From an uncultured Kordiimonas sp. (GTDB lineage: Bacteria > Pseudomonadota > Alphaproteobacteria > Sphingomonadales > Kordiimonadaceae), in NCBI GenBank assembly GCA_947492375.1, contig CANLMI010000003.1:186001-250000 (forward strand): a stretch of DNA of 64,000 nt. The letters run 5' to 3'. Positions 1 to 8,885 of the stretch are shown here, piece after piece (positions within the stretch are counted from its first letter, which is position 1; the number at the start of each line of letters is the position of its first letter). Below the pieces are notes generated by a model. The model worked only from the letters and a program-made list of their open reading frames with translations, was not told the origin of the DNA and did not search any database. Made by a program: the position numbers and the translations under genes.

Positions 1-399
1 CAGTTGTTCAGGAATTTGTTCCCGGACGTCGAGAATTTGCTCATAGTAGCGGATAGCTTCTCTTGGCTGCTCTTCTTCAAAGGCGATATTTGCTAGGTAT
101 TGAAACGCAACTGCTTTTTCGTAGTTGTTAACACCTTTGCGTTCCAAAGCGCCATTGATGATTGTTTTTGCTTCGGCAAAGTTCTTCACATCCATAGCTT
201 CCTGGCCTTTAGTGATTTTCTTGTGAAAATCGAGCGAAAGGGCAGGGACCTTACGAGTGCTTTTCTTCTTTTTGGGCTTTTCTTGTGCCTGGGCAACGTC
301 GGGGCCGAAAATTGGTGTACCAACAGGTGCAATTACTGCAATTGTCGCAGCCGTTGCAATCGCCACAGGTAAGGATTTAAGTGCTTTCATTATGCTCAT
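1..399 (-). CDS. TPR-like periplasmic protein, 3' end outside window
   Basis: Open frame on the minus strand from an ATG at 399 to the window edge (133 residues seen, no stop). The start has GGAG seven bases upstream; a second ATG lies three codons later. An N-terminal signal peptide (hydrophobic stretch, then a Gln-Ala-Gln-type cleavage region near residue 38) is followed by a Lys-rich linker and helical repeats with TPR character (alternating Ala, Tyr and Phe; a motif ending REAIRYYEQIL). It is the last visible gene of the TonB/ExbBD operon, 25 nt after tonB. TPR proteins are common in TtpC-type TonB modules, so a periplasmic scaffold or envelope role is inferred. The exact family cannot be settled from the fragment. 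Confidence 0.75.
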   Translation of the reverse strand, partial: MSIMKALKSLPVAIATAATIAVIAPVGTPIFGPDVAQAQEKPKKKKSTRKVPALSLDFHKKITKGQEAMDVKNFAEAKTIINGALERKGVNNYEKAVAFQYLANIAFEEEQPREAIRYYEQILDVREQIPEQL

Positions 400-424
400 A
401 ACAAGTCTCCTTCTATGCCCCGTA

Positions 425-1045
425 TTAACTGTCTGCCAGGTTAAAGCTGAACCGGTATTTAACACCAGTTACTTCTTGACCTACGCCGTTTACGACCTTT
501 GGCTTGTATTTAAACTTTGCAGCTGCTTTACGTGCTGCGCGTTCAAAATAGCCTTTTGGGTCTGCTTCAATGATAACAATCGAATCTGTCGGAACTGTGC
601 CATCAGCGGCAACAGTTAATTCTACAACTACATACCCTTCAATACCGCGCTCTGCTGCACGACGAGGAAACTGTGGTTGTACCCGCACAAGCGGTAAGTA
701 ATCACCATCTTGGCTTGGTCCTAGGTCGATTGAATCAAGGTTTACACCAGCACCAGAGTTAGCACGACCAATAGACAGATTCAGTTGGTTCGGGCCGTCC
801 ACTTGTACGTCAGGCGTATCAATCTCTGGGGGAGGTGCTTCTACCTCTGGAGGCTTCTCTACCTGGCGCTCTAAGCGTTGAGGTGGCTGATCTTCAATAT
901 CTTCCACAACGTCAACAAATCGAATTTGCGCTGCTTCATCCAGTACAATCTCATCGTCTTGAGCAACGAGTGCCTGCATAATATAAAAAAGAGCAAATGT
1001 AACAACACCGGCTAAGCCAAGTGCTGGCGCGATCCGTACATTCAT
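425..1045 (-). CDS. tonB: TonB family energy transducer
   Basis: 206 residues. A single N-terminal membrane helix (about residues 8-28) anchors the protein. A Pro/Glu-rich spacer (about 45-85) spans the periplasm, and a TonB C-terminal domain (about 115-203) carries the typical pattern of PQFPRRAAERGIEGYVVVE followed by a Lys-rich strand. The N-terminus is short, as in TonB2-type proteins that work with TtpC and two ExbB/ExbD pairs. It transmits proton-motive force from ExbB-ExbD to outer-membrane receptors. Its ATG overlaps the stop of the upstream exbD by 4 nt, so translation is probably coupled. Which receptor it serves cannot be told; the BtuB-like receptor at 39144 is one candidate. Confidence 0.93.
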   Translation of the reverse strand: MNVRIAPALGLAGVVTFALFYIMQALVAQDDEIVLDEAAQIRFVDVVEDIEDQPPQRLERQVEKPPEVEAPPPEIDTPDVQVDGPNQLNLSIGRANSGAGVNLDSIDLGPSQDGDYLPLVRVQPQFPRRAAERGIEGYVVVELTVAADGTVPTDSIVIIEADPKGYFERAARKAAAKFKYKPKVVNGVGQEVTGVKYRFSFNLADS

Positions 1046-1443
1046 GATTTCACCTCCGTTGCAAATGCAATTTTACCTACACCTGCCTCTTTAATCGCCT
1101 TGTAGGTATCAAGAACTAGTCCGGCTTTTGCTTTGTCATCTGCCTGAATTGCAATTGTACCTTTTGGATTTTCCGAGTGTAACTTCTCGATAATTGTACG
1201 AATAGCATCAACATCAACAGCCTCGCGGTTAATATGCACTTCGTCATTATCGGTTACCGCAACTAGAACACTGATTTGTTTTTGCGGTATTGCCATAATT
1301 GCTTCGGGCTTCTCGACTTCTACACCGGAGTCCTTAACAAATACGGCGGTAACGATGAAGAAAATCAACATAATGAATACGATGTCGAGCATCGGTGTCA
1401 TATTGATTTCAGTATCGTCATCTTGCTGCGAATGATCACGCAT
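1042..1443 (-). CDS. exbD: ExbD/TolR biopolymer transport protein
   Basis: 133 residues: a short acidic cytoplasmic N-terminus, one membrane helix (about 17-36) with the family's essential aspartate at D20 in the NMTPMLDIVF motif, and a periplasmic TolR-like domain. It forms the proton channel with ExbB. This is the second of two exbD genes in tandem; the helix is almost identical to that of its neighbour at 1508, while the periplasmic domains diverge. Two ExbDs in one operon fit the TtpC-type TonB system. Confidence 0.95.
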   Translation of the reverse strand: MRDHSQQDDDTEINMTPMLDIVFIMLIFFIVTAVFVKDSGVEVEKPEAIMAIPQKQISVLVAVTDNDEVHINREAVDVDAIRTIIEKLHSENPKGTIAIQADDKAKAGLVLDTYKAIKEAGVGKIAFATEVKS

Positions 1444-1507
1444 TTACTTGTCTCCACTTCACCCTGTATGGGTGCCCAATTTGGGATGGGGGCATTGCCC
1501 CCAACAT

Positions 1508-1924
1508 TTATTTTTTACGTGTCCACACAATCTTTCCAGCAGGTATGCCAATTTCTAACGCTGCATCGTAGATACGAATTGCATTGCCAGAAAAGCCACT
1601 TTCTGCTGATTGGATCACAACAGGTGCTTCAGGGCGTTCGACGCTTTCGCGTTTAATGATTGATGTCACTGACGAAATATCAATTGTACGGAAATCGTGA
1701 GAAATCCGGTTATTTCCGTCAATCACAAAGGCAATCGCCCGTTTTTCTTCATCCGGCGGAGGAGGGTTTGAATTATTATTATCCTCCGGGATGTTGATTT
1801 CAATACCTGATTCGTTGACAAACGTTGCTGTAACGATGAAGAAAATCAACATAATGAATACGATGTCGAGCATCGGTGTCATGTTTACTTCTGCTTCATC
1901 ATCACCTTTCGCAAATTTACGCAT
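1508..1924 (-). CDS. exbD: ExbD/TolR biopolymer transport protein (first copy)
   Basis: 138 residues with the same build as the following exbD: charged N-terminus, helix containing D20 in NMTPMLDIVF, then a periplasmic domain. It differs from its paralogue by an Asn/Pro/acidic insert after the helix (about 46-62). It lies 22 nt after the short exbB. The 64 nt between the two exbD genes are the widest internal gap in this operon. The nucleotide stretch coding the helix is nearly the same in both copies (1826-1885 and 1343-1400), which points to tandem duplication. Confidence 0.95.
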   Translation of the reverse strand: MRKFAKGDDEAEVNMTPMLDIVFIMLIFFIVTATFVNESGIEINIPEDNNNSNPPPPDEEKRAIAFVIDGNNRISHDFRTIDISSVTSIIKRESVERPEAPVVIQSAESGFSGNAIRIYDAALEIGIPAGKIVWTRKK

Positions 1925-1946
1925 GTACTTATCTCCAGGCTACTTT

Positions 1947-2468
1947 CTAGTGATCCATTGTGAGGCTATCTTCAAGTCTTTCAGACTCGCGTTTAGCGCG
2001 GCGTTCAATATAAGTGCTTAAGAACAGACCTGATAGGGCAGCTACCATCCCTGACATAGTTGGGATTGTGGCTTTTGATACACCATCAGCCATTGCTCGT
2101 GCACTTGATGATCCTGTATTACCAAGTACGGCAAATACTTCAATCATCCCTGTAACCGTCCCCAAGAGGCCGATTAACGGGCATAGTGCAACAAGCGTTT
2201 TGATCAAATTCACACTTTTACTGAGGTCGTGGTTCACTTCTGAAATCATGGCAGTACGGATTTTATGGGCATACCATGATCTCCGTTCCTTGCGAGATTC
2301 CCACGCTTCCACAACCCGGCTTTTCTGCTTTCTATATTCAAGCGAGAAATACCAAAGACGCTCAACGATTAGCACCCACATAATGAACGTGACGCCGAGT
2401 AGTAGGAACAGGATAGAACCACCCTGTTCCATAAAAGCCCGGATCGCGTTAAGGGCTTCGCTAAGCAT
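1947..2468 (-). CDS. exbB: Short ExbB/MotA/TolQ-family proton channel protein
   Basis: 173 residues from the ATG at 2468. I chose this start because GGAGG sits 7 nt upstream and it overlaps the preceding stop by 8 nt; the longer frame to 2558 would run into the upstream gene. It shows an N-terminal membrane helix (about 20-38), a cytoplasmic loop, and the two C-terminal helices of the MotA/ExbB family with motifs CPLIGLLGTVTGMI and ATIPTMSGMVAALSGLFL. It is expected to pair with one of the downstream ExbD proteins. It lacks the large N-terminal periplasmic domain of the preceding ExbB. Confidence 0.93.
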   Translation of the reverse strand: MLSEALNAIRAFMEQGGSILFLLLGVTFIMWVLIVERLWYFSLEYRKQKSRVVEAWESRKERRSWYAHKIRTAMISEVNHDLSKSVNLIKTLVALCPLIGLLGTVTGMIEVFAVLGNTGSSSARAMADGVSKATIPTMSGMVAALSGLFLSTYIERRAKRESERLEDSLTMDH

Positions 2469-3822
2469 TCGCGCCCTCCTTCTCGGCGTGGACAGCAATA
2501 ATACCAGCGGACTGTTCTTCCAACACATGAATGATGGATTTTGAAGAGCCTGATACAAAGCTGTGCAAGAGAAGTGTTGGGATCGCTACAACGAGACCTT
2601 CCACTGTTGTGATAAGAGCGGCAGAAATACCACCCGCCATCGCTTGTGGGTCACCAGCACCGAAGAGTGTGATCGCCTGGAAAGTTTCGATCATACCTGT
2701 AACTGTACCGAGAAGACCAAACAATGGTGCAACAGCTGAAATCAATTTTACGATCGTTAGGAAACGCTCTAATGCTGGTGTTTCTTTCAGAATTGCTTCG
2801 TCAAGTTTCAGCTCGAGAGTTTCAACGTCTACGCTTTTGTTGCTTTCGTATACGGCAAGTACACGGCCAAGCGGGTTATTCGTATTTGCAGTATCCTTGC
2901 GGATTTGACTGCGAACTTTACCGCCGACAACAAACAGATAGAGCCACTGAATAACAGCAAGCAATACACCGATAGCACCAAGGCCCAGCGTGATCCAACC
3001 GATCGGTCCACCGTTATCTAAGTGATCTTCTAATGTTGCTTTTTCAACTTCGATGTTAAGAAGCTGACCGCGAGTTGGGTCCATACCCAATCCTACGATT
3101 TCACCAGCATTAGCGTTTTGGAAAGCTTCAATTGTACTTGTAAAGCGACCAGATGGTTGACGTGCTAGTTCTTCAACGGCGCCGTCGTTCGTTAGCGTGT
3201 AGTATCTGCCATTACCAACAAGAGCAAAGTCACCAACCCGCGTAAGGTCTACAACTTCTTTGTTACCGTCATTACGGCCAACTTCGTGTTGGAAAGTTTT
3301 GATTTGACCAGAACCGATCATTTCAAGCAGCATTTGCGCTGGCCATGCTTCGATATCTTCAATGGTAGGAAGTTGAGCATCATCAGCGGCTTTGGCAACA
3401 AGGTTATTAATCGGCTCCATGCGGCCAGGATTGTCGATAGTGACATGTGAACCAGAGATAACAGCACGTGCATCACCAGCAGCCTGCTGGAGAACACCGA
3501 AGAGTTCCTGTAGCTGACCAAGGCGGTTACGGCGAACTTCGAGTTGTTCCGTAATGTCTTGCTCGTTCACACGGCGTTGCTCTTCGAGGCGTGCACTTTC
3601 ACGCTCTAGCTGTGTAGTTGTACGACGTTCAGCATTCAGCTTGTTCTGCTGGCTTGCCTGATCTGCACGAAATTCAGCTTCACGTGCTTTGTGTGCAGCT
3701 TCTTCGTTGATCGTACCGTCTTGTACTTTTTTCAGAAGAGCATCAAGGTCAGATTGCTGAGCCTGTGCGGACACTGAAAAACCTGCAAGGGCGATTGCGG
3801 CGGTTGCGATAATATGTTTCAT
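2461..3822 (-). CDS. TtpC-like long ExbB with periplasmic N-terminal domain
   Basis: 453 residues. A signal peptide (cleavage near AQA-QQ, residue 21) is followed by a coiled-coil-rich periplasmic part (about 22-120) and a globular part to about 270. The ExbB domain follows with helices near 275-300, 360-385 and 400-425 (motif PLFGLLGTVTGMIETF). This architecture matches TtpC, the extra inner-membrane component of TonB2 systems described in Vibrio. It starts 1 nt after the DUF3450 stop, so the two are translated together. The periplasmic coiled coil probably pairs with the DUF3450 protein, which is also coiled-coil. Confidence 0.9.
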   Translation of the reverse strand: MKHIIATAAIALAGFSVSAQAQQSDLDALLKKVQDGTINEEAAHKAREAEFRADQASQQNKLNAERRTTTQLERESARLEEQRRVNEQDITEQLEVRRNRLGQLQELFGVLQQAAGDARAVISGSHVTIDNPGRMEPINNLVAKAADDAQLPTIEDIEAWPAQMLLEMIGSGQIKTFQHEVGRNDGNKEVVDLTRVGDFALVGNGRYYTLTNDGAVEELARQPSGRFTSTIEAFQNANAGEIVGLGMDPTRGQLLNIEVEKATLEDHLDNGGPIGWITLGLGAIGVLLAVIQWLYLFVVGGKVRSQIRKDTANTNNPLGRVLAVYESNKSVDVETLELKLDEAILKETPALERFLTIVKLISAVAPLFGLLGTVTGMIETFQAITLFGAGDPQAMAGGISAALITTVEGLVVAIPTLLLHSFVSGSSKSIIHVLEEQSAGIIAVHAEKEGANA

Positions 3823-3823
3823 C

Positions 3824-4600
3824 TTAATTCCCCCGTGTCGGCGCTGCTACAGGCAGTACGAGAATATCTTTTTGTACAGTATTACCTGCCATACGGCGAA
3901 GCTGGCGAACTGCTCTTTTATAGTCGTTGTTAATGACCCATGTTCCATTGGTTTTGTCCCAAACGGCTGTTTCAGAACCGTCTTTGGTTTGATAATAGAA
4001 ACCAACACGGCCAAGGCGTACAAAGTTTACGCTACGGTCGTCTGTAAGTGAGCCTTCGTAAGCATTAATTGTACGGCCATACTGAACTTCACGCTTATAT
4101 TCTTCGAGAACAAGACGGAAGCGTTCTGGATCACTGATGTTTGGATCATCCATGTAATCACGCAGTTTCATGATGCGTTCTTTACGATCATCAACCTGGA
4201 AAGGTGTATCGATTGCAACGAAATCTTCCAGTTGATCAATCATGCGAAGCATCAACGGCGTAACCTGACGCTTAATTTCGTCGATCTGACCGATTGAGGT
4301 TTTGATATTTTCGATTTCAGCTAGCTGACGATCAATAACACGTTGTTGCTGAGCATTATAAGCCCGCAATCCAGCATTTTCTTTAAGTGCAGCTTTAAAA
4401 TCACCGAAGATTTTCGACGTTGCATCAGAGATACCATCAATAGTTTGCTGTGATGCTTGAGCGATTTTGTTGCTTTCGTCTACTTCATCAATAACGGACT
4501 TGATACGCGGGTCTTGTGCATTTGCAAGACCAGCGCCAAGAACGACAGAAGCGACAGCAATTGTTGAGACAGCTATACGTTTCACTTTAGCTTTATCCAT
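3824..4600 (-). CDS. DUF3450 periplasmic coiled-coil protein
   Basis: 258 residues with a signal peptide (AGLANA-QD, cut near residue 29), a long coiled coil (about 35-115) and a C-terminal domain with the DUF3450 pattern of RYGRT-like and GxxxFYYQTKDG segments. DUF3450 proteins are found next to TtpC-type ExbB genes, exactly as here, and are thought to be periplasmic accessory factors of the TonB complex. First gene of the operon running to the left edge; its promoter must lie in the 640-bp AT-rich region 4601-5243. Confidence 0.88.
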   Translation of the reverse strand: MDKAKVKRIAVSTIAVASVVLGAGLANAQDPRIKSVIDEVDESNKIAQASQQTIDGISDATSKIFGDFKAALKENAGLRAYNAQQQRVIDRQLAEIENIKTSIGQIDEIKRQVTPLMLRMIDQLEDFVAIDTPFQVDDRKERIMKLRDYMDDPNISDPERFRLVLEEYKREVQYGRTINAYEGSLTDDRSVNFVRLGRVGFYYQTKDGSETAVWDKTNGTWVINNDYKRAVRQLRRMAGNTVQKDILVLPVAAPTRGN

Positions 4601-5243
4601 TTTCTGCCCACATGGGTTTTATTTATGCCCTGTGCAGCTAATCCAAGCCACATAAGGCGGTTAAACCATGCAAAGACCTGATCTGTAACCAATAACGGCG
4701 TATATCAGTAGGCCCTTACCCTAAAAATCAGGAAATGATCCAAGCACATAATACTCATACCGTGAAAGGTGCTGAGTAGATTGTATGCGCTTTTAAACCT
4801 AATTCTCCCAATTTGTTGACTACCCTGAGTAGCGAATCAAACATAGATTCGTTTACTCACGTACAAATTATATGGATTTGCTCGAAATAACATTTCTTGC
4901 AAACCGTTGTTTTTATTATATCTCCCACGATTTTATCACATATAATAAAATCATAAGTCCGTAACGAGCAGCCAAGCTCGCTGCCTATCATCCAAGAATC
5001 TTTCACAAAGCCAAGTGAAAATTTTATTTTTCTAATAATTAGCCTGAAAAACACCATATTTATATAGCGGTATAGTCGGCTTAATTCATTATGTAATAAT
5101 ATATCATTATAGTATTGAGGTCAATGATATAAAAGAAAAAATCAAAGCTCTGTAAATATATCTGGTCTAGATTATATTATGTTTAGCGATGTATGCCGTA
5201 ACGGTAGTCACGGCATTGTGTGTATTGAGTTAGATGGGACTGT
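4601..5243. other. AT-rich intergenic region upstream of the TonB operon
   Basis: No convincing gene. It should hold the promoter of the minus-strand DUF3450/ttpC/exbB/exbD/tonB operon. An imperfect inverted repeat lies at 4827-4858 and a 7-bp stem hairpin (ATGCCGT/ACGGCAT) at 5193-5216, just past the 3' end of the small minus-strand gene at 5244. The 66-codon frame at 4857-5057 has no ribosome binding site or recognisable composition and I do not accept it. Confidence 0.6.
4827..4858. repeat. Imperfect inverted repeat
   Basis: GAGTAGCGAATC (4827-4838) and GATTCGTTTACTC (4846-4858) pair over 11 bp around a 7-nt loop with small bulges. It lies about 230 bp upstream of the DUF3450 start. It could be an operator or a cruciform; there is no T-run, so a terminator is unlikely. 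Confidence 0.45.
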
Positions 5244-5438
5244 TTACCCTCTTTGTGTCTTTATTTCTTTTAAGATGGATAAAACGCCATGCCACTGATT
5301 CTCTGCACTAACTTTCATTGCACCATCCAGACCCATGTGATCGCATAATTTACTAGCGAGGATTTTAGTGTGAGGGGATGCGTTGCAGTTATTGAATTCA
5401 GGTTGAATTCTTGCCGGTTTATTTGTCCGCTTATGCAT
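5244..5438 (-). CDS. Small protein of unknown function
   Basis: 64 residues, basic N-terminus, then a segment containing ENQWHGVLSIL near the C-terminus that looks like an amphipathic helix. No signal peptide or membrane segment. Only a weak GGAA precedes the ATG at 5438. I do not recognise a family with certainty. The even amino-acid composition and ordered helix argue for a real gene. It is 115 nt from the FAH gene, on the same strand, and could be transcribed from it. Confidence 0.5.
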   Translation of the reverse strand: MHKRTNKPARIQPEFNNCNASPHTKILASKLCDHMGLDGAMKVSAENQWHGVLSILKEIKTQRG

Positions 5439-5553
5439 GTAAGTTCCATCGTATTATTTACTAACTTTCGCTTGGTTGCGATAGAATAGATTTTATCGAG
5501 GAAACTCTAAAAACATGTTAAAATATAGGTGGGATTTTTATCTACTTTATGAA

Positions 5554-6423
5554 TCAGGATGCTTTAACTGATAGCGACAACATCCCAAGGTTTGAAATTT
5601 CAATTGTGACTTGATCACCGTCTTGTAAAAACTCTGGCGGTATGCGCCCAGCACCCACGCCAGCAGGTGTTCCTGTTAATATAATATCACCAGCACGTAA
5701 TTTCGTAACCGCACTAATTGCGGTTATTATCTCGGTCACAGAAAAGATCATTTCGGTAATAATGCCATTCTGTTTTTCAATATGATTGACTTTGGTAATA
5801 ATTGAATGAGGTATGGATAAATCGAATGCTGATTTATGAGTTATCATTGGCCCTAGTGCGCCAGACTGGTCGAAGTTTTTGCCGAGGGTAAACTGGCTGG
5901 TTTGCTTTTGTACGCGTCGAACTGTGCCGTCGTTTGCGATTGAGTAGCCAAATATATGATCTTCAGCATTGTCGGGGGTGATATTTTTCCCCTCTTTGCC
6001 AATGATTACCGCTAGTTCCCCTTCATAATCAAATGTTCCTTCTGCTTTGGGGTAGTAAACAACCGAATCATGAGAAGAAAAACTTGATGGAAATCGAATA
6101 AAAATATCTGGGTTAGGGGAGCGGCTTTGTTCTAGTATTTTTTCACTTACCCCCATCTCCTTGGCATGATCTCGGTAATTCTTGCCAACACAGAATATGC
6201 GGCTTTGTAAGCTTAGTGGTGGCAGCCATTGACGAGGTGGAACTGGTCGCCAGTTTCGGTTGTTATGAGCCGCCTGTGTAAGAACTTTCCAATCCACTTT
6301 TTCCAAGAACGAGCATATATCATCACTAAGACTTGGATCAGCTTGAGATACAGTAATATATGCTTCTTCGCGCAGAAGGCATAATCTTGGCTTGCTATCG
6401 ATCATGAGGTTGGCAAGTTTCAT
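5554..6423 (-). CDS. Fumarylacetoacetate hydrolase family protein
   Basis: 289 residues. The C-terminal two thirds show the FAH fold hallmarks: CVGKNYRDHAKEMG, FDYEGELAVIIG (metal-binding glutamates), a following IANDGTVR (metal-binding aspartate), and LTGTPAGVGAGR. Members hydrolyse or decarboxylate 2-oxo acids such as acylpyruvates and 2-hydroxyhepta-dienedioates; the substrate cannot be told here. The gene starts 10 nt after the stop of pabBC, with AGAGGAA before the ATG, so the two are probably one operon, though no shared pathway is obvious. Confidence 0.9.
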   Translation of the reverse strand: MKLANLMIDSKPRLCLLREEAYITVSQADPSLSDDICSFLEKVDWKVLTQAAHNNRNWRPVPPRQWLPPLSLQSRIFCVGKNYRDHAKEMGVSEKILEQSRSPNPDIFIRFPSSFSSHDSVVYYPKAEGTFDYEGELAVIIGKEGKNITPDNAEDHIFGYSIANDGTVRRVQKQTSQFTLGKNFDQSGALGPMITHKSAFDLSIPHSIITKVNHIEKQNGIITEMIFSVTEIITAISAVTKLRAGDIILTGTPAGVGAGRIPPEFLQDGDQVTIEISNLGMLSLSVKAS

Positions 6424-6433
6424 GTCGTTCCTC

Positions 6434-8368
6434 TTAAATCTTAATGCTATGACCGAGTGTCACCAATGATAACCCCCTCACACTGTTTCCAAGGGCGACT
6501 TGGTCGGCGGCTAAAACATCATCTAGATATATTGTTTTTTCTGTTATTTGGTTAGTATCTAATAAATGCCGTCTGAGGACACCGTCCAACAGTCCGCTTG
6601 ATTGTGTTGGTGTTATCCATTCTCCATTAAGGTGCAAGAATATATTATGAATAGCACCTTCGGTTATGTGCCCAAATTCATTGGCGTATATCGCATCAAT
6701 ATGCCCCTTGCCGAGAGCATTTCGGTAGTCATCATTATATAAGGCCCGATTGGTTGTTTTATGAAAGAGATATGTATCTTTCGAATGCACAGTGTTTTTG
6801 GCAAATATAGCACTAGACAGGGGTTTGGTTCGCGGCGTGGCTGCGAGCGCGCTGATCGATGTGATGATAGGTTGGCGATTTATAATAGTGCTAGTGATTG
6901 ATGCAGAACCATGCTTATCAAGTAAAAGCCTGACGCGGTAATCATTTTTACTGCATTCTAACGACAGGCAATGATCGTTAAGTTGTTGATTAAGTAGAGT
7001 GTGATCATAAGCATAGCCGAAATAGGCGGCGCTTTCGGCCATCCTGTCCAGGTGGGCCGATTTAAATAAATATTCTCCGTTATGAAGCCTGAAGGTTTCA
7101 ATCAGAGAATGAGCCGAGTGTGGGCAGGTGATGAAATTTGCCTTTAAAAGGCATTCTGCATATTCGTCAGTGCTATTGCTGTCGGCAATGATGCCGCTTC
7201 CGATATGAAAGCGCCCTTTATAATTGGGGATGTCATTATATTCGCGTACATTGCTATTCTCAATCACAAGTGTCCTTATGGGGACATTGAAGGCCCAATC
7301 AAGTTCCTTCAGTTGCTTTTTCGCTTGAAGGCTATTGTGTGAAGGTGAAATGTAACCAATTGCACCGCAGTAAACCCCGCGAGCCTCTTTTTCTATTTCT
7401 GCAATGATTTCCATTGCGCGGATTTTTGGTGCTCCGGTTATGGAACCACAGGGAAAGATCGCTCTTAGCATATCTGACACTTTTAGGTCGCTGTGTGAGC
7501 TTGCGCTGATTGTGGATGTCATTTGGTGCAGGGTTGGATAGGTTTCGATATCGAAAAGTTTTTCCACTTTTACAGAACCAGCATCTGCTATTCTGGATAG
7601 ATCATTTCGCAATAAATCGACGATCATCAGGTTTTCAGCTCTGGATTTTGTATCCGTATGTAAGGTTTGTGCACGGGATATATCATCAGCATAAGCTAGC
7701 CCTCTCTGTGCTGTTCCTTTCATAGGTTTTGCAGTTAGGGTCTTTTTGTTTTTTTCGATAAACAGTTCAGGAGAACGCGATAATATCTGATGTGAACCAG
7801 TGTTGATATATGCACCATAAGCTACCGGCTGCGAATTCCGTAGATTTTGATATAATGATAGTGGGTCACCAGATAAGGTAAAAGAAACAGGCATTGTATA
7901 ATTAACCTGATATACATCACCTGATAATATGTAATTTTTGATCTGATTGATTGCCGCTGCGTATTCGGTTTTCGTTACCTTAAGTTCAGGCTTTGATATC
8001 TGTGCTTGCCGAATATTGCCGCGTTCCGAGGCATGTAAAAATGCTTCAACTTCGCCAGGGGATAGAATTTGGCGATTTTTTGTTGCCATCATCCAAATGA
8101 GAGGTTCGTTTGTTTTGCTGGAACAAGGAGGTGGTGATAGCTTTTCTTCTAGGGCATATGCACATTCATAGGCGACCCAGCCAGCTAGATAATACCCTTC
8201 CGCAGTGAGTTGATCCAGTTTAGCAAGCGTTTCGTTAACTTCTGAAATGCTATTCGCTTCTATAATATGCTCAGCGTCATAAAAAAGCATGGACCGGTTG
8301 GGTTCGCAGAGCGGCCGATTATCATCTAAAAGAACAAAAGGGCTATGTCTGAGATCAGCAAAGGGCAT
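6434..8368 (-). CDS. pabBC: Aminodeoxychorismate synthase component I fused to aminodeoxychorismate lyase
   Basis: 644 residues. Residues about 1-415 are the chorismate-binding PabB domain, with KPMKGTAQRG, LLRNDLSRIA, GSITGAPKIRAMEII and the GSGI-D-EY-E signature. Residues about 420-644 are a class IV aminotransferase domain; the PLP lysine is probably in HKTTNRALYND, as in other fused PabBC proteins. Together they convert chorismate and glutamine-derived ammonia to aminodeoxychorismate and then to p-aminobenzoate and pyruvate for folate. A PabA glutaminase must be supplied from elsewhere. First gene of the pabBC-FAH pair. Confidence 0.93.
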   Translation of the reverse strand: MPFADLRHSPFVLLDDNRPLCEPNRSMLFYDAEHIIEANSISEVNETLAKLDQLTAEGYYLAGWVAYECAYALEEKLSPPPCSSKTNEPLIWMMATKNRQILSPGEVEAFLHASERGNIRQAQISKPELKVTKTEYAAAINQIKNYILSGDVYQVNYTMPVSFTLSGDPLSLYQNLRNSQPVAYGAYINTGSHQILSRSPELFIEKNKKTLTAKPMKGTAQRGLAYADDISRAQTLHTDTKSRAENLMIVDLLRNDLSRIADAGSVKVEKLFDIETYPTLHQMTSTISASSHSDLKVSDMLRAIFPCGSITGAPKIRAMEIIAEIEKEARGVYCGAIGYISPSHNSLQAKKQLKELDWAFNVPIRTLVIENSNVREYNDIPNYKGRFHIGSGIIADSNSTDEYAECLLKANFITCPHSAHSLIETFRLHNGEYLFKSAHLDRMAESAAYFGYAYDHTLLNQQLNDHCLSLECSKNDYRVRLLLDKHGSASITSTIINRQPIITSISALAATPRTKPLSSAIFAKNTVHSKDTYLFHKTTNRALYNDDYRNALGKGHIDAIYANEFGHITEGAIHNIFLHLNGEWITPTQSSGLLDGVLRRHLLDTNQITEKTIYLDDVLAADQVALGNSVRGLSLVTLGHSIKI

Positions 8369-8620
8369 GTGATGGCCAGCCTGTTAAATGTTGATGTTTG
8401 GCGTTGTTATTAAGCAAAGATGGGGGCAGGTCAATTAAGTTTTGGCCTGATGTAAGACAGTAATTTTCTGGGCTTAAATATTTTACACGATTAATATTGT
8501 AGTGTGGATTTTTATTGATGGTGATACTGAATTGTATGGACTTTGCTTAAAGTACCCCAGTGTTTATGTGCGATTTTCTACTTTTTTCAATTGATATGCA
8601 GCAACTGGCTTGTAATTTTT

Positions 8621-8658
8621 CGAATAGTTTCAATTCACATTTACGAATAGGTTCAATT
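8621..8658 (+). repeat. Tandem direct repeat, 15 bp twice at 23-bp spacing
   Basis: CGAATAGTTTCAATT (8621-8635) and CGAATAGGTTCAATT (8644-8658) differ at one base. Start-to-start spacing is 23 bp, about two helical turns, as expected for two regulator molecules binding one face of the helix. About 230 bp before the YHS gene and 255 bp before pabBC. Confidence 0.55.
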
Positions 8659-8767
8659 TTTTACCATACAAGTATATCCCTTCGCATTATTCCCTCACTC
8701 TGAAAGTGTTTACAGTGATTTGTGGAATATAATCATACTAAGCATTGTGGTAAAAAATGGTCATTCT

Positions 8768-8781
8768 GGACGAATGAGCAA
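8768..8781 (+). promoter_or_regulatory. Candidate AraC-type operator, copy 1
   Basis: GGACGAATGAGCAA, identical to 11640-11653 upstream of the AraC-family gene. It lies 105 bp before the YHS start codon. A shared exact 14-mer in two promoter regions beside an AraC regulator suggests a binding site; this is inference. Confidence 0.45.
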
Positions 8782-8885
8782 TTTTCCCGGAGTTGTAAGC
8801 ATTGAAAGAATGAACTTGAGGTGTCATATACCTGTTCATCAAACGGGCCTTCTATTATCGGTAAGGCTATAACTGGAGACTTGAA

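Larger units (their letters stand above)
8369..8885. promoter_or_regulatory. Divergent promoter region between pabBC and the YHS gene
   Basis: 517 bp, AT-rich, no credible ORF. It must contain both divergent promoters. Visible elements are two 15-bp direct repeats (8621-8635 and 8644-8658) and a 14-bp motif at 8768-8781 that recurs exactly upstream of the araC-type gene at 11640-11653. Confidence 0.7.

Noticed and set aside
4857-5057. 66-codon minus-strand frame rich in Ile, Phe and Cys
   Set aside because: No ribosome binding site, AT-driven composition, and no domain; most likely chance in AT-rich DNA.
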